From Gammaproteobacteria bacterium (GTDB lineage: Bacteria; Pseudomonadota; Gammaproteobacteria; Nitrosococcales; Methylophagaceae), in NCBI GenBank assembly GCA_003645385.1, contig QNEY01000042.1, forward strand, positions 1-10,108: a stretch of 10,108 bases of DNA, read 5' to 3'. Both the position numbers and the translations under genes were made by a program. Below the pieces are notes generated by a model, which saw nothing but the letters and a program-made list of their open reading frames with translations, was not told the DNA's origin and ran no database searches. Within the stretch, counting starts at the first letter, position 1; each line of letters begins with the position of its first letter. Shown in pieces: positions 1 to 6,665 of the stretch.

Positions 1-557
1 ATTCTGGTCAGGTATTAGCCTCACAGGAAGTGCATGATATTGCAGTTGCAGTAGGTGTTGATCCTGGTAGCGATGATTTATCAGGATTACGTTACGGAAA
101 GATATGTATTTTGGCAGATGCCGACTCAGATGGTGCCCATATTGCAACATTATTATGTGCTCTATTTGTAAAACATTTCAGACCTTTGGTTGAAAAAGGT
201 CATATTTGTGTAGCAATGCCACCACTATTTCGGATTGATGTCGGTAAACAAATATTTTATGCACTTGATGAAGAAGAACGGCAAATCATTTTAGATCGGA
301 TTGAAAAAGATAAAATCAAAGGCAAGATCAATGTTCAGCGCTTTAAAGGACTAGGCGAAATGAATCCTTTGCAGTTAAGAGAAACAACCATGGCTCCGGA
401 TACTCGACGTTTAATTCGTCTAACAATTGAGGACGACGATGTAATTGAAGATGGAAGCTCACTGACCGACGAAGCAATGGATAGGTTATTAGCCAAAAAA
501 CGGGCAGCAGATCGTAAAGTATGGTTGGAAGATCAGGGTGATTTGGCGACAGTTTAA
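1..557 (+). CDS. parE: DNA topoisomerase IV subunit B (ParE), C-terminal part; start lies left of the window
   Basis: ParE is the ATPase subunit of topoisomerase IV, which with ParC decatenates daughter chromosomes. The reading frame is open from the left edge (codons in phase with position 3, reading SGQVLASQEVHDIAVAVG) to a TAA at 555-557, so the ATG at 30 is an internal Met and the gene is cut by the window edge. The visible part is the end of the TOPRIM domain with the metal-binding acidic cluster (ILADADSDGAHIATLL), followed by the conserved tail FKGLGEMNPLQLRETT and the short C-terminus KVWLEDQGDLATV. It lacks the roughly 160-residue insertion of enterobacterial GyrB and is followed by parC, which favours ParE over GyrB. 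The spacing to parC is 21 bp, so the two are probably one operon. Identification is from family knowledge and is very secure; only the N-terminal ATPase domain is unseen. Confidence 0.97.
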   Translation, partial: SGQVLASQEVHDIAVAVGVDPGSDDLSGLRYGKICILADADSDGAHIATLLCALFVKHFRPLVEKGHICVAMPPLFRIDVGKQIFYALDEEERQIILDRIEKDKIKGKINVQRFKGLGEMNPLQLRETTMAPDTRRLIRLTIEDDDVIEDGSSLTDEAMDRLLAKKRAADRKVWLEDQGDLATV

Positions 558-578
558 TTATGAAAGAGACATATAATA

Positions 579-2828
579 ATGACTTCAGCAGTAGATGATT
601 TAGAACGGCTACCCGTCCGGGAGTTCACCGAAAAGGCCTATCTGGATTATTCGATGTACGTTATTTTGGATCGTGCTTTGCCACATGTAGGTGATGGCTT
701 GAAACCTGTACAGCGTCGTATTGTTTATGCCATGTCTGAACTGGGCTTAAGCTCAGCCTCAAAACATAAAAAATCAGCACGTACAGTGGGTGACGTTTTA
801 GGTAAATATCATCCACATGGTGATTCAGCATGTTATGAAGCGATGGTGTTAATGGCTCAGCCTTTTTCATATCGCTATCCACTAGTTGACGGCCAAGGTA
901 ACTGGGGTTCAATGGATGATCCCAAATCTTTTGCAGCAATGCGTTATACAGAATCAAAATTAACTGCTTATGCACAAACTTTATTGGGTGAATTAGGTCA
1001 GGGTACGGTTGAGTGGCTACCTAATTTTGATGGCACAATGAATGAGCCTGAGTTATTACCAGCACGTTTACCTAATATATTGCTCAATGGTGGTAGCGGT
1101 ATTGCTGTTGGTATGGCAACTGATATTCCACCACACAATTTGCGTGAAGTAGTGAGTGCCTGTTTGCAGTTGTTGAAAAAACCAACAACAAAACTGGATG
1201 CTTTATTGGAAGATATTCAGGGACCAGATTTTCCGACTGGTGGTGAGATTGTTTCCTCACGTGAAGACTTATTAAAGATATATACCACAGGCCACGGCAG
1301 TGTGCGGCAACGAGCTTGTTACATTAAAGATAAGGAAGGCAATATTATTATTAATGCACTGCCTTATCAGGTTTCTGGTGCAAAAATTATTGAGCAGATT
1401 GCCAATCAGATGAATAACAAGAAACTACCAATGGTTGCTGATTTACGTGATGAATCTGATCATGAACATCCAGTGAGATTGGTGATTGTGCCCCGCTCAA
1501 ATCGAGTTGATATTGATGGTTTGATGTCACATTTATTTGCGAGTACTGATCTTGAGCGCAGTCATCGCGTTAATATGAATATGATTGGTTTGGATGGCCG
1601 ACCTCAAGTCAAAAACCTAAAAGATATGCTGACAGAATGGTTGGTTTATCGTACTACTACGGTACGTCGCCGCTTGCAATATCGTTTGGACAAGATTCTG
1701 GACCGTATGCATGTGTTGGAAGGCTTATTGGTGGCTTATCTTAATATTGATGAAGTTATTGCCATTATTCGTACCGAAGATGAGCCTAAATCAGTATTAA
1801 TGGAACGATTTGGTATCACTGATCGTCAGGCTGAAGCGGTTTTAGAATTAAAATTACGTCATTTAGCCAAACTGGAAGAAATGAAAATCCGTGGTGAGAT
1901 GGATGAACTTACCAAGGAGCGAAAATCATTAGAATTATTATTAAGCTCGGACACACGACTTAAAACACTTATTCGTAAAGAACTCACAGCTGATGCCGAA
2001 AAATTTGGTGATGATCGACGATCAGAGATCGTACAACGTGATGCAGCTAAAGCATTGAGTGAAACGGAATTGTTACCGACTGAACCATTAACTATTGTGT
2101 TGTCAGAAAGTGGTTGGGTGCGGGCTGCAAAAGGCCATGATGTTGATCCTGAATCACTTAATTTCCGCACTGGAGACAGATACTTCACTTCAGTGAAAGC
2201 GCGTAGTAATCAACAAATTGTATTTCTGGATTCAACAGGACGAAGTTATTCAGTATTTGCCCATACCTTGCCTTCAGCACGTGGACAAGGTGAGCCATTA
2301 AGTGGACGTTTCCAGTCACCACCTGATGCCCGTTTTGTTGCTGTATTAGCAGGAGATTTTGATAAACCATTGTTGTTATCAAATACTGCTGGTTATGGTT
2401 TTGTGACTACACTGGATAATTTGTTGGCAAAAAATAAAGCAGGTAAAGCATTGTTTAATCTGCCTGATGGGGCACAAATATTGCCTCCGCTGTGGATAGA
2501 GAATCCTAATACCGATAGTCTTGCTGTAACAGCAGGTGATGGCCGGTTATTGGTATTTTCAGCAAGTGAAATACCAACATTAAATAAAGGAAAAGGCGTT
2601 CGATTAATTAACATTCCACAAGCTCGTTTTGCCAGCAAACAGGAATATTTACACTCGGTAGTCGTCATACCTGAAGGTGCTAGTGTTACTCTTTATGCTG
2701 GAAGGCGACATTTAACCTTAAAACCAGTCGATATAGTCCATTATAGTGGTGAACGTGGCAAGCGTGGCAACAAGCTACCTAGAGGTTTGCAGAAAGTGAC
2801 AAGAGTGGAATTAGTGACCAAAGACTAG
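579..2828 (+). CDS. parC: DNA topoisomerase IV subunit A (ParC)
   Basis: This is the DNA-breaking and rejoining subunit of topoisomerase IV, acting as a ParC2ParE2 heterotetramer on catenated DNA. Its 749 residues match the usual ParC length. In order: N-terminal motif FTEKAYLDYSMYVILDRALP, winged-helix region with GKYHPHGDSACYEAMV (about 76-90), catalytic tyrosine Y123 in AAMRYTES, intercalating isoleucine I175 in GIAVGMATDIPPHN, a tower/coiled-coil region with LELKLRHLAKLEE (about 425-440), then a C-terminal beta-pinwheel (about 500-740) with repeated blade motifs such as TGRSY, LPSARGQGEPL, AGYGFV and KGKGVRLINI. No GyrA-box (QRRGGKG) is seen, which supports ParC over GyrA. The quinolone-resistance residues corresponding to E. 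coli S80 and E84 are S83 and E87, the sensitive type. The ATG at 579 is preceded by a weak purine-rich AAAGAGA site. Translation probably follows parE in one operon. Confidence 0.98.
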   Translation: MTSAVDDLERLPVREFTEKAYLDYSMYVILDRALPHVGDGLKPVQRRIVYAMSELGLSSASKHKKSARTVGDVLGKYHPHGDSACYEAMVLMAQPFSYRYPLVDGQGNWGSMDDPKSFAAMRYTESKLTAYAQTLLGELGQGTVEWLPNFDGTMNEPELLPARLPNILLNGGSGIAVGMATDIPPHNLREVVSACLQLLKKPTTKLDALLEDIQGPDFPTGGEIVSSREDLLKIYTTGHGSVRQRACYIKDKEGNIIINALPYQVSGAKIIEQIANQMNNKKLPMVADLRDESDHEHPVRLVIVPRSNRVDIDGLMSHLFASTDLERSHRVNMNMIGLDGRPQVKNLKDMLTEWLVYRTTTVRRRLQYRLDKILDRMHVLEGLLVAYLNIDEVIAIIRTEDEPKSVLMERFGITDRQAEAVLELKLRHLAKLEEMKIRGEMDELTKERKSLELLLSSDTRLKTLIRKELTADAEKFGDDRRSEIVQRDAAKALSETELLPTEPLTIVLSESGWVRAAKGHDVDPESLNFRTGDRYFTSVKARSNQQIVFLDSTGRSYSVFAHTLPSARGQGEPLSGRFQSPPDARFVAVLAGDFDKPLLLSNTAGYGFVTTLDNLLAKNKAGKALFNLPDGAQILPPLWIENPNTDSLAVTAGDGRLLVFSASEIPTLNKGKGVRLINIPQARFASKQEYLHSVVVIPEGASVTLYAGRRHLTLKPVDIVHYSGERGKRGNKLPRGLQKVTRVELVTKD

Positions 2829-2865
2829 AGTTTATTATAGAGAAAGCAGTAACGTTACAAACTCA

Positions 2866-5706
2866 TTATTCTGGTGGCGTTATAATGCCTTTTTCCAATA
2901 GCTTGGAAAACTCATCAGCTGGTAGTGGGCGACTGAAATAATAGCCTTGGATTTCATCACAGTCTAGATTTTGTAGCAGTTCCAATTGTTGTGTATCTTC
3001 AACACCTTCGGCTACAACTGACAGGCCGAGATTATGGGCGAGAATAATAGTTGATGAAACAATAGCTCTATCACCTGCATTTTCAACTAGATTTTGTATA
3101 AACGACATATCAATTTTTAAAGTATCAACAGGGAATTTCTTGATATAACTTAGCGTAGAATAGCCTGTACCATAGTCATCAATACTAATGGATAAACCTA
3201 ATTTTTTAAGTTGTTGAAGGCTTGCAATAGTTTTTTCAATATCGTGCATTGCTGTCCCTTCAACAATTTCCAAATCGAGATAAACAGGTGAAAGACCACT
3301 GTCAGCTAAAGTTTGTCCGACAAGATCTATTAGGTTTTGATGTTGGAATTGTCTTGGAGACAGATTTACACTGATCTTGATTTTGGGCAGTCCTTTATCC
3401 TGCCAAGCCTTATTTTGATGGCAGGCTTCGTGTAGAGTCCATTCGCCTATTTGGGTGATTAAGCCGGTCTCTTCAGCAACGGGAATAAATTGGTCGGGAC
3501 GGATCATGCCCTGTGCTGGATGAATCCATCTGATAAGCGCCTCTGCACCCAGAATTTTGCCAGTTTGTGTTTCAACTTTGGGTTGGTAGTACAGTTCAAA
3601 TTCATTGCTTTCCAATGCCTGATGAAGATTTGTTTCCATCACTAATGTTTGCATTGCCTTTTCATTAAGCTCTTTAGAATAGAACTGGAAATTATTTCTA
3701 CCTTCAGATTTGGCATGATACATTGCAGAATCGGCATTTTTAAGGAGTGTTTCTACATCATCACCATCATTAGGAAATGTTGCAATTCCGATACTTCCCG
3801 AGACATGAATATCTTGATTTTCTATAGAAAAAGGCTGTGCAATGGTGGCCAATATCTTTTGTGCAATTTGTGAGATATGTGAATAAATCTCATATTGATT
3901 TTCGGTTGTCGCCAGATAAAGGATAAATTCATCGCCACCTAAGCGGGCTACAGTATCTTCTTCACGTAAGGTGTCAATTAAACGCTGCGATACCATCTTA
4001 AGTAGTTTGTCTCCAGATGAATGACCTAGCGAATCATTAACAGTTTTAAATCTGTCCAAATCAAGGAACATTACTGGGAAGCTTGATTTGTCACGGGTGG
4101 CTCTTTTAATAGCCTGATGTAGACGATCATTTAATAACTGACGATTAGGCAGTTGTGTTAGTGGATCATAATGAGCTTGAAGATAGAGTTGATTCTCCCA
4201 TGCAGACTTTTCCAGTGCGATAGCAAAACGATCGCCGAGTTCTCGTAGTCGTGAATGTGTTTCTTCGGAAAAATCTGTAGTTGCAAAACCAAAGATTAAA
4301 ATTGCTGCGAGCTTATCATTGATTACAACGGGTACCAGTGCAAAACACGACAACTCTTTTTGTATGAGAGGTTTTAGATAGCTGGGAATATTTTGATCCT
4401 CAACCTTATAAACAGCTATTTTTTTGTGAATTAAAGTATTTTTTTCTGCCGCAAGGATAGGGTATGAGGACATGGCTATACCATGTACATGGTGTAGATC
4501 TTCTGAATACAAATCAAGTAACTCATCATTTTTTTCATCAACCATGGCGATATTTATAGTTTTAGATTGAACTGCGTTATTACCATGGGAAATCGTGGTT
4601 GCCAGAATATCTTTGAGGGTGATGTGTGAAAGAATAAGCTGGTCAATTTCTGATAATGTAGTCAAAAACTTGAATTGTTGCGATATCCGAGTAGACATTG
4701 AATTAAATGAATTTGCCAATTGATTAAATTCATCATCAGTTGAAACGGTTACTGGCTGGTCAAAATCATTGTTGGAAATTCGTTTGATACCTTTCATCAG
4801 CTCTTCGAGTGGTATTAAATAGCGACGAATTTGAATGGTGCTGAGAAAAGCAATGATAACCAGTGCAAATAAACTGATGATGATGAATATATTTCGCAAC
4901 CGTGAAATAGATTCAAGTGCTATATCATGGTCATAGGTTATCGCTATGGTAAAACTGGGATAGAGGAATTTTGGTTTTAGAAAAAGATTCCAGAATCCAA
5001 TGAGTAAACTATGCTCGCCATCAGTCCATTGTAAATTACCTGTTGCTTGTTCTTCCCACTCTGCTTTTATCGTTTGCAGTTGAGCATCAAGTTGCATTTG
5101 GGAGCAGTAAAGAAGCTTGTTTTCAGTGCCATATACACAAAAGCCTTTGCTTTCATCAAATGTATCTACTCCTCCCCATAAAGCCTCCCCCTCAATCAGC
5201 CCTGCAATAATACGAGTGGAGTTTTTTATGGCCCGTAATAAAAATATTTTTGCAGGTAGGTTGGGTTGATATTGAGTTAGTACTACTGGATTCCCTTGTA
5301 ACAAGAATGCATGTTCAGCATCAGAAATAAGTGGAAAAGTATTAATGGATTGATAGGTGTTATCCGTTAAATCAAGAACATAATCATCAGTTAAGTTAAT
5401 AACTAATAGTCGTGAAAAAGCATCAGATTTATTATCGGCATCATTAGTTGGGGAGGACTGTTCTAGGGCGTCGGCATGAATTGTTAATTTTTGGTCGAGT
5501 AAGGTTAATCTGTCATAGACTGATAGACCATAACTTTTTGCGCCTTGACGTAAATCCTGCTCAACATTTTGGGTGGTGAGTGAATTAATTTGGCGGAGAG
5601 AGAAGAATGCAAGGATGATAATCGGGACGAGGGCTGAAACTATAAATAACAGAAAAAGACGACGTGCAACTTTGCTTTCGAGAAATGTACCTTTAATTTT
5701 TAACAT
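2866..5706 (-). CDS. Membrane-anchored sensor enzyme with HAMP, GAF, GGDEF and EAL domains (c-di-GMP synthesis/breakdown)
   Basis: This inner-membrane signalling protein of 946 residues probably makes and/or degrades cyclic di-GMP. In order: cytoplasmic stub and TM1 (about 17-37), a periplasmic sensor region (about 38-270, Cache-like by size, with cysteines C190 and C201 that could pair), TM2 (about 272-292), HAMP (about 293-345), a GAF-like region (about 350-500), GGDEF (about 512-678) and EAL (about 686-940). The GGDEF motif is intact (ARLGGDEF, 587-594), and an RxxD inhibitory site (REED, 581-584) sits five residues before it. The EAL domain keeps the expected catalytic set: E722 and R726 (EALIRW), N781 (NLSPRQF), E813, D843/D844 (IDDYGTGYS), K864 (KIDMSF), E900 (AEGVED) and Q920 (QGYYFSRPL). 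Both activities are therefore possible; which one dominates cannot be read from sequence. It starts 11 bp after the prepilin stop with no good ribosome site, suggesting coupled translation. The periplasmic ligand is unknown. Confidence 0.93.
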   Translation of the reverse strand: MLKIKGTFLESKVARRLFLLFIVSALVPIIILAFFSLRQINSLTTQNVEQDLRQGAKSYGLSVYDRLTLLDQKLTIHADALEQSSPTNDADNKSDAFSRLLVINLTDDYVLDLTDNTYQSINTFPLISDAEHAFLLQGNPVVLTQYQPNLPAKIFLLRAIKNSTRIIAGLIEGEALWGGVDTFDESKGFCVYGTENKLLYCSQMQLDAQLQTIKAEWEEQATGNLQWTDGEHSLLIGFWNLFLKPKFLYPSFTIAITYDHDIALESISRLRNIFIIISLFALVIIAFLSTIQIRRYLIPLEELMKGIKRISNNDFDQPVTVSTDDEFNQLANSFNSMSTRISQQFKFLTTLSEIDQLILSHITLKDILATTISHGNNAVQSKTINIAMVDEKNDELLDLYSEDLHHVHGIAMSSYPILAAEKNTLIHKKIAVYKVEDQNIPSYLKPLIQKELSCFALVPVVINDKLAAILIFGFATTDFSEETHSRLRELGDRFAIALEKSAWENQLYLQAHYDPLTQLPNRQLLNDRLHQAIKRATRDKSSFPVMFLDLDRFKTVNDSLGHSSGDKLLKMVSQRLIDTLREEDTVARLGGDEFILYLATTENQYEIYSHISQIAQKILATIAQPFSIENQDIHVSGSIGIATFPNDGDDVETLLKNADSAMYHAKSEGRNNFQFYSKELNEKAMQTLVMETNLHQALESNEFELYYQPKVETQTGKILGAEALIRWIHPAQGMIRPDQFIPVAEETGLITQIGEWTLHEACHQNKAWQDKGLPKIKISVNLSPRQFQHQNLIDLVGQTLADSGLSPVYLDLEIVEGTAMHDIEKTIASLQQLKKLGLSISIDDYGTGYSTLSYIKKFPVDTLKIDMSFIQNLVENAGDRAIVSSTIILAHNLGLSVVAEGVEDTQQLELLQNLDCDEIQGYYFSRPLPADEFSKLLEKGIITPPE
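2876..2894 (+). terminator. Possible parC terminator lying inside the 3' end of the opposing gene
   Basis: Downstream of parC there is a short hairpin GGCGT-TATA-ATGCC (stem 2876-2880 with 2885-2889, one G-U pair) followed by TTTTT at 2890-2894. Only 37 bp separate the two convergent stops, and this hairpin falls just inside the last codons of the minus-strand GGDEF-EAL gene. The stem is only 5 bp, so it is a weak candidate. The gap itself (2829-2865) holds a 10-bp palindrome GTAACGTTAC at 2849-2858 without a T-run. I see no convincing terminator for the opposing gene. Confidence 0.3.
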
Positions 5707-5717
5707 AAACCAACTGA

Positions 5718-6224
5718 TTAATAATCTTCTGCTTTACCTACATAGCCACCGTTGTTAGCACGAATTATATCATCTCTACTCTTCGCAGCAGTCAAAGGGC
5801 CAACACTTTGACCATCAGGACCACTACTATAGAGGTCATAATCAGTATTAAGTGGTACCAGATTTTTATCTTTACGTTTTTGACCATTACCTACCACTGT
5901 GCTCATATTTAGAAATTGATATAGATTTCCCCATGGATCAGTTTGGATAGTTACTGCTGCCAGATTGAGAGGCAATGTTCCATTTTTGGTTATTAATCGC
6001 TCAAGCTCTACTTCAATTTTTGATATATCACTAATTGCGGTACTAATTTTAGTTTTTTCAATCAGTGATTGATAGCTTGCATATGAAACTGATGCCAGTA
6101 TTGCTAAAATGACAAGTGTTAGCATAAGTTCTATTAATGTAAAACCGCGCAATCTAGTTTTGGCTGCATGTAACTTATCAGTTCCCATATCAGTTCCCAT
6201 ATCAGTTCCCATATCAGTTCCCAC
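5718..6224 (-). CDS. Orphan type II secretion/type IV pilin-like prepilin, GspG-type pseudopilin
   Basis: This is a prepilin that would be cleaved and N-methylated by the prepilin peptidase at G27/F28 (RLRG^FTLIELMLTLVILAIL); E32 is the conserved Glu5 of the mature protein, and residues 28-50 form the hydrophobic assembly helix. The globular part carries the GspG hallmarks DPWGN (96-100) and YDLYSSGPDGQS (129-140), then RDDIIRANNGGYVG near the end. The calcium-site tail of classical GspG (DDITNW type) is altered, so this may be a minor or specialised pilin. No other gsp or pil genes are in view. The longest frame starts at a GTG (6222-6224); ATGs in phase lie at 6210-6212, 6198-6200 and 6186-6188 because the N-terminus is four tandem MGTD units. 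The last ATG gives a more usual 15-residue leader. The true start is uncertain. The gene is followed after 11 bp by the GGDEF-EAL enzyme. Confidence 0.88.
   Translation of the reverse strand: MGTDMGTDMGTDMGTDKLHAAKTRLRGFTLIELMLTLVILAILASVSYASYQSLIEKTKISTAISDISKIEVELERLITKNGTLPLNLAAVTIQTDPWGNLYQFLNMSTVVGNGQKRKDKNLVPLNTDYDLYSSGPDGQSVGPLTAAKSRDDIIRANNGGYVGKAEDY
6177..6224 (-). repeat. Four-copy 12-bp tandem repeat at the start of the prepilin gene
   Basis: On the minus strand the unit ATGGGAACTGAT occurs at 6201-6212, 6189-6200 and 6177-6188, with a first copy at 6213-6224 that differs only in its first base (GTG). The copies are otherwise identical and abut exactly, encoding (M)GTD four times. 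Because the unit is a multiple of three, copy-number change would keep the frame and only alter leader length. Each copy also carries a GGGA purine stretch 7 nt before the ATG of the next unit, so copies could act as successive weak translation start sites. The repeat is seen directly; the functional reading is inference. Confidence 0.95.
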
Positions 6225-6238
6225 CGGAATTAATTATA

Positions 6239-6244
6239 CTCCTT
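6239..6244 (-). promoter_or_regulatory. Strong Shine-Dalgarno sequence AAGGAG upstream of the prepilin
   Basis: AAGGAG on the minus strand is the best ribosome-binding match near the prepilin gene, but it lies 14 nt before the GTG at 6222-6224, longer than the usual 5-9 nt, and still further from the ATGs in the repeat. An ATT codon in phase at 6228-6230 is 8 nt away; AUU starts are very rare, so I mention it only as a possibility. The mismatch between a strong site and the available starts makes the start choice uncertain. Confidence 0.5.
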
Positions 6245-6270
6245 TATTGTTAAATCAATCTTAAATATAT

Positions 6271-6291
6271 GACCATCCCACCTAGATAGTC
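6271..6291 (-). other. Hairpin-forming sequence between the DUF5329 gene and the prepilin
   Basis: On the minus strand GACTATC and GATGGTC can pair over 7 bp (one G-U) around a 7-nt loop TAGGTGG. There is no T-run after it, so it does not look like a classical Rho-independent terminator. It lies in the 84-bp gap between the DUF5329 stop and the prepilin start and could be an mRNA processing or attenuation structure, or part of a dispersed intergenic repeat. A dispersed origin cannot be tested from one copy. Confidence 0.45.
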
Positions 6292-6308
6292 AGACAAGCT
6301 CCTTGGTA

Positions 6309-6665
6309 TCAATACTGTGTTCGATAGTTTATTAATTCTTGAGTAAGCCATTGACCACTTGGTAATGCATTCTTTCCTGGACATTTGATTTGATAGAGTT
6401 TGCCAGACCAACTACTTTCTGTTGCAGCATATTTTATTGCTTGTTCGGTAGTAGTGATTTTACTTTTAATATAGTTATATTTACGTTGAATATGAGCTCG
6501 AGCTTCTTGTGGTGAATATTCCTTGCTATTACGAACAAAAATACAATCTGAATTTCCTATGGTTTGTAGCAAGTGTTGCATTTCCTGATCTATTGTTTCT
6601 GCAAAGCCGATAATACTAAATAACATCATGAGCAACCCACAAAGAATATTTGAGATTGTACTCAT
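6309..6665 (-). CDS. Small secreted DUF5329-family protein of unknown function
   Basis: This 118-residue protein starts with a hydrophobic signal peptide (about 1-22, likely cut after GFA) and is predicted periplasmic. The mature part carries the pattern I associate with DUF5329: a cysteine in SDCIFVRNSKEYSPQEA (C41), a helical YNYIKSKI segment (64-71), and ESSWSGKLYQIKCPG with a second cysteine (C95), then PSGQWLTQEL. The two cysteines could form a disulfide. No function is established for the family as far as I know. Its ATG overlaps the TGA of the upstream lipoprotein gene by 4 bp (ATGA, 6662-6665) and has only a distant AGGA as ribosome site, so translation is probably coupled. The pairing suggests the two proteins act together in the envelope, which is inference. 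Confidence 0.82.
   Translation of the reverse strand: MSTISNILCGLLMMLFSIIGFAETIDQEMQHLLQTIGNSDCIFVRNSKEYSPQEARAHIQRKYNYIKSKITTTEQAIKYAATESSWSGKLYQIKCPGKNALPSGQWLTQELINYRTQY

Noticed and set aside
661..975. Open frame of about 104 codons on the minus strand inside parC
   Set aside because: It is antisense to a highly conserved catalytic region of ParC and has no family resemblance; the same applies to the minus-strand frames at 1859-2188, 2185-2382 and 2393-2668.
1..2828. gyrB-gyrA instead of parE-parC
   Set aside because: The B subunit lacks the GyrB insertion, the A subunit lacks a GyrA-box, and the residues fit ParE/ParC throughout.
2849..2858. 10-bp palindrome GTAACGTTAC between the convergent genes
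   Set aside because: It has no loop, no T-run and no flanking symmetry; one such palindrome is not remarkable in this length of DNA.
3649..3873. Plus-strand open frame inside the GGDEF-EAL gene
   Set aside because: It is opposite the conserved end of the GGDEF domain and shows no recognisable protein; the frame at 5573-5758 is likewise a shadow over the TM1 end and the gene junction.
6177..6224. Short CRISPR-like array
   Set aside because: The 12-bp units abut without spacers and are translated in frame at the start of a gene, so this is a simple tandem repeat.
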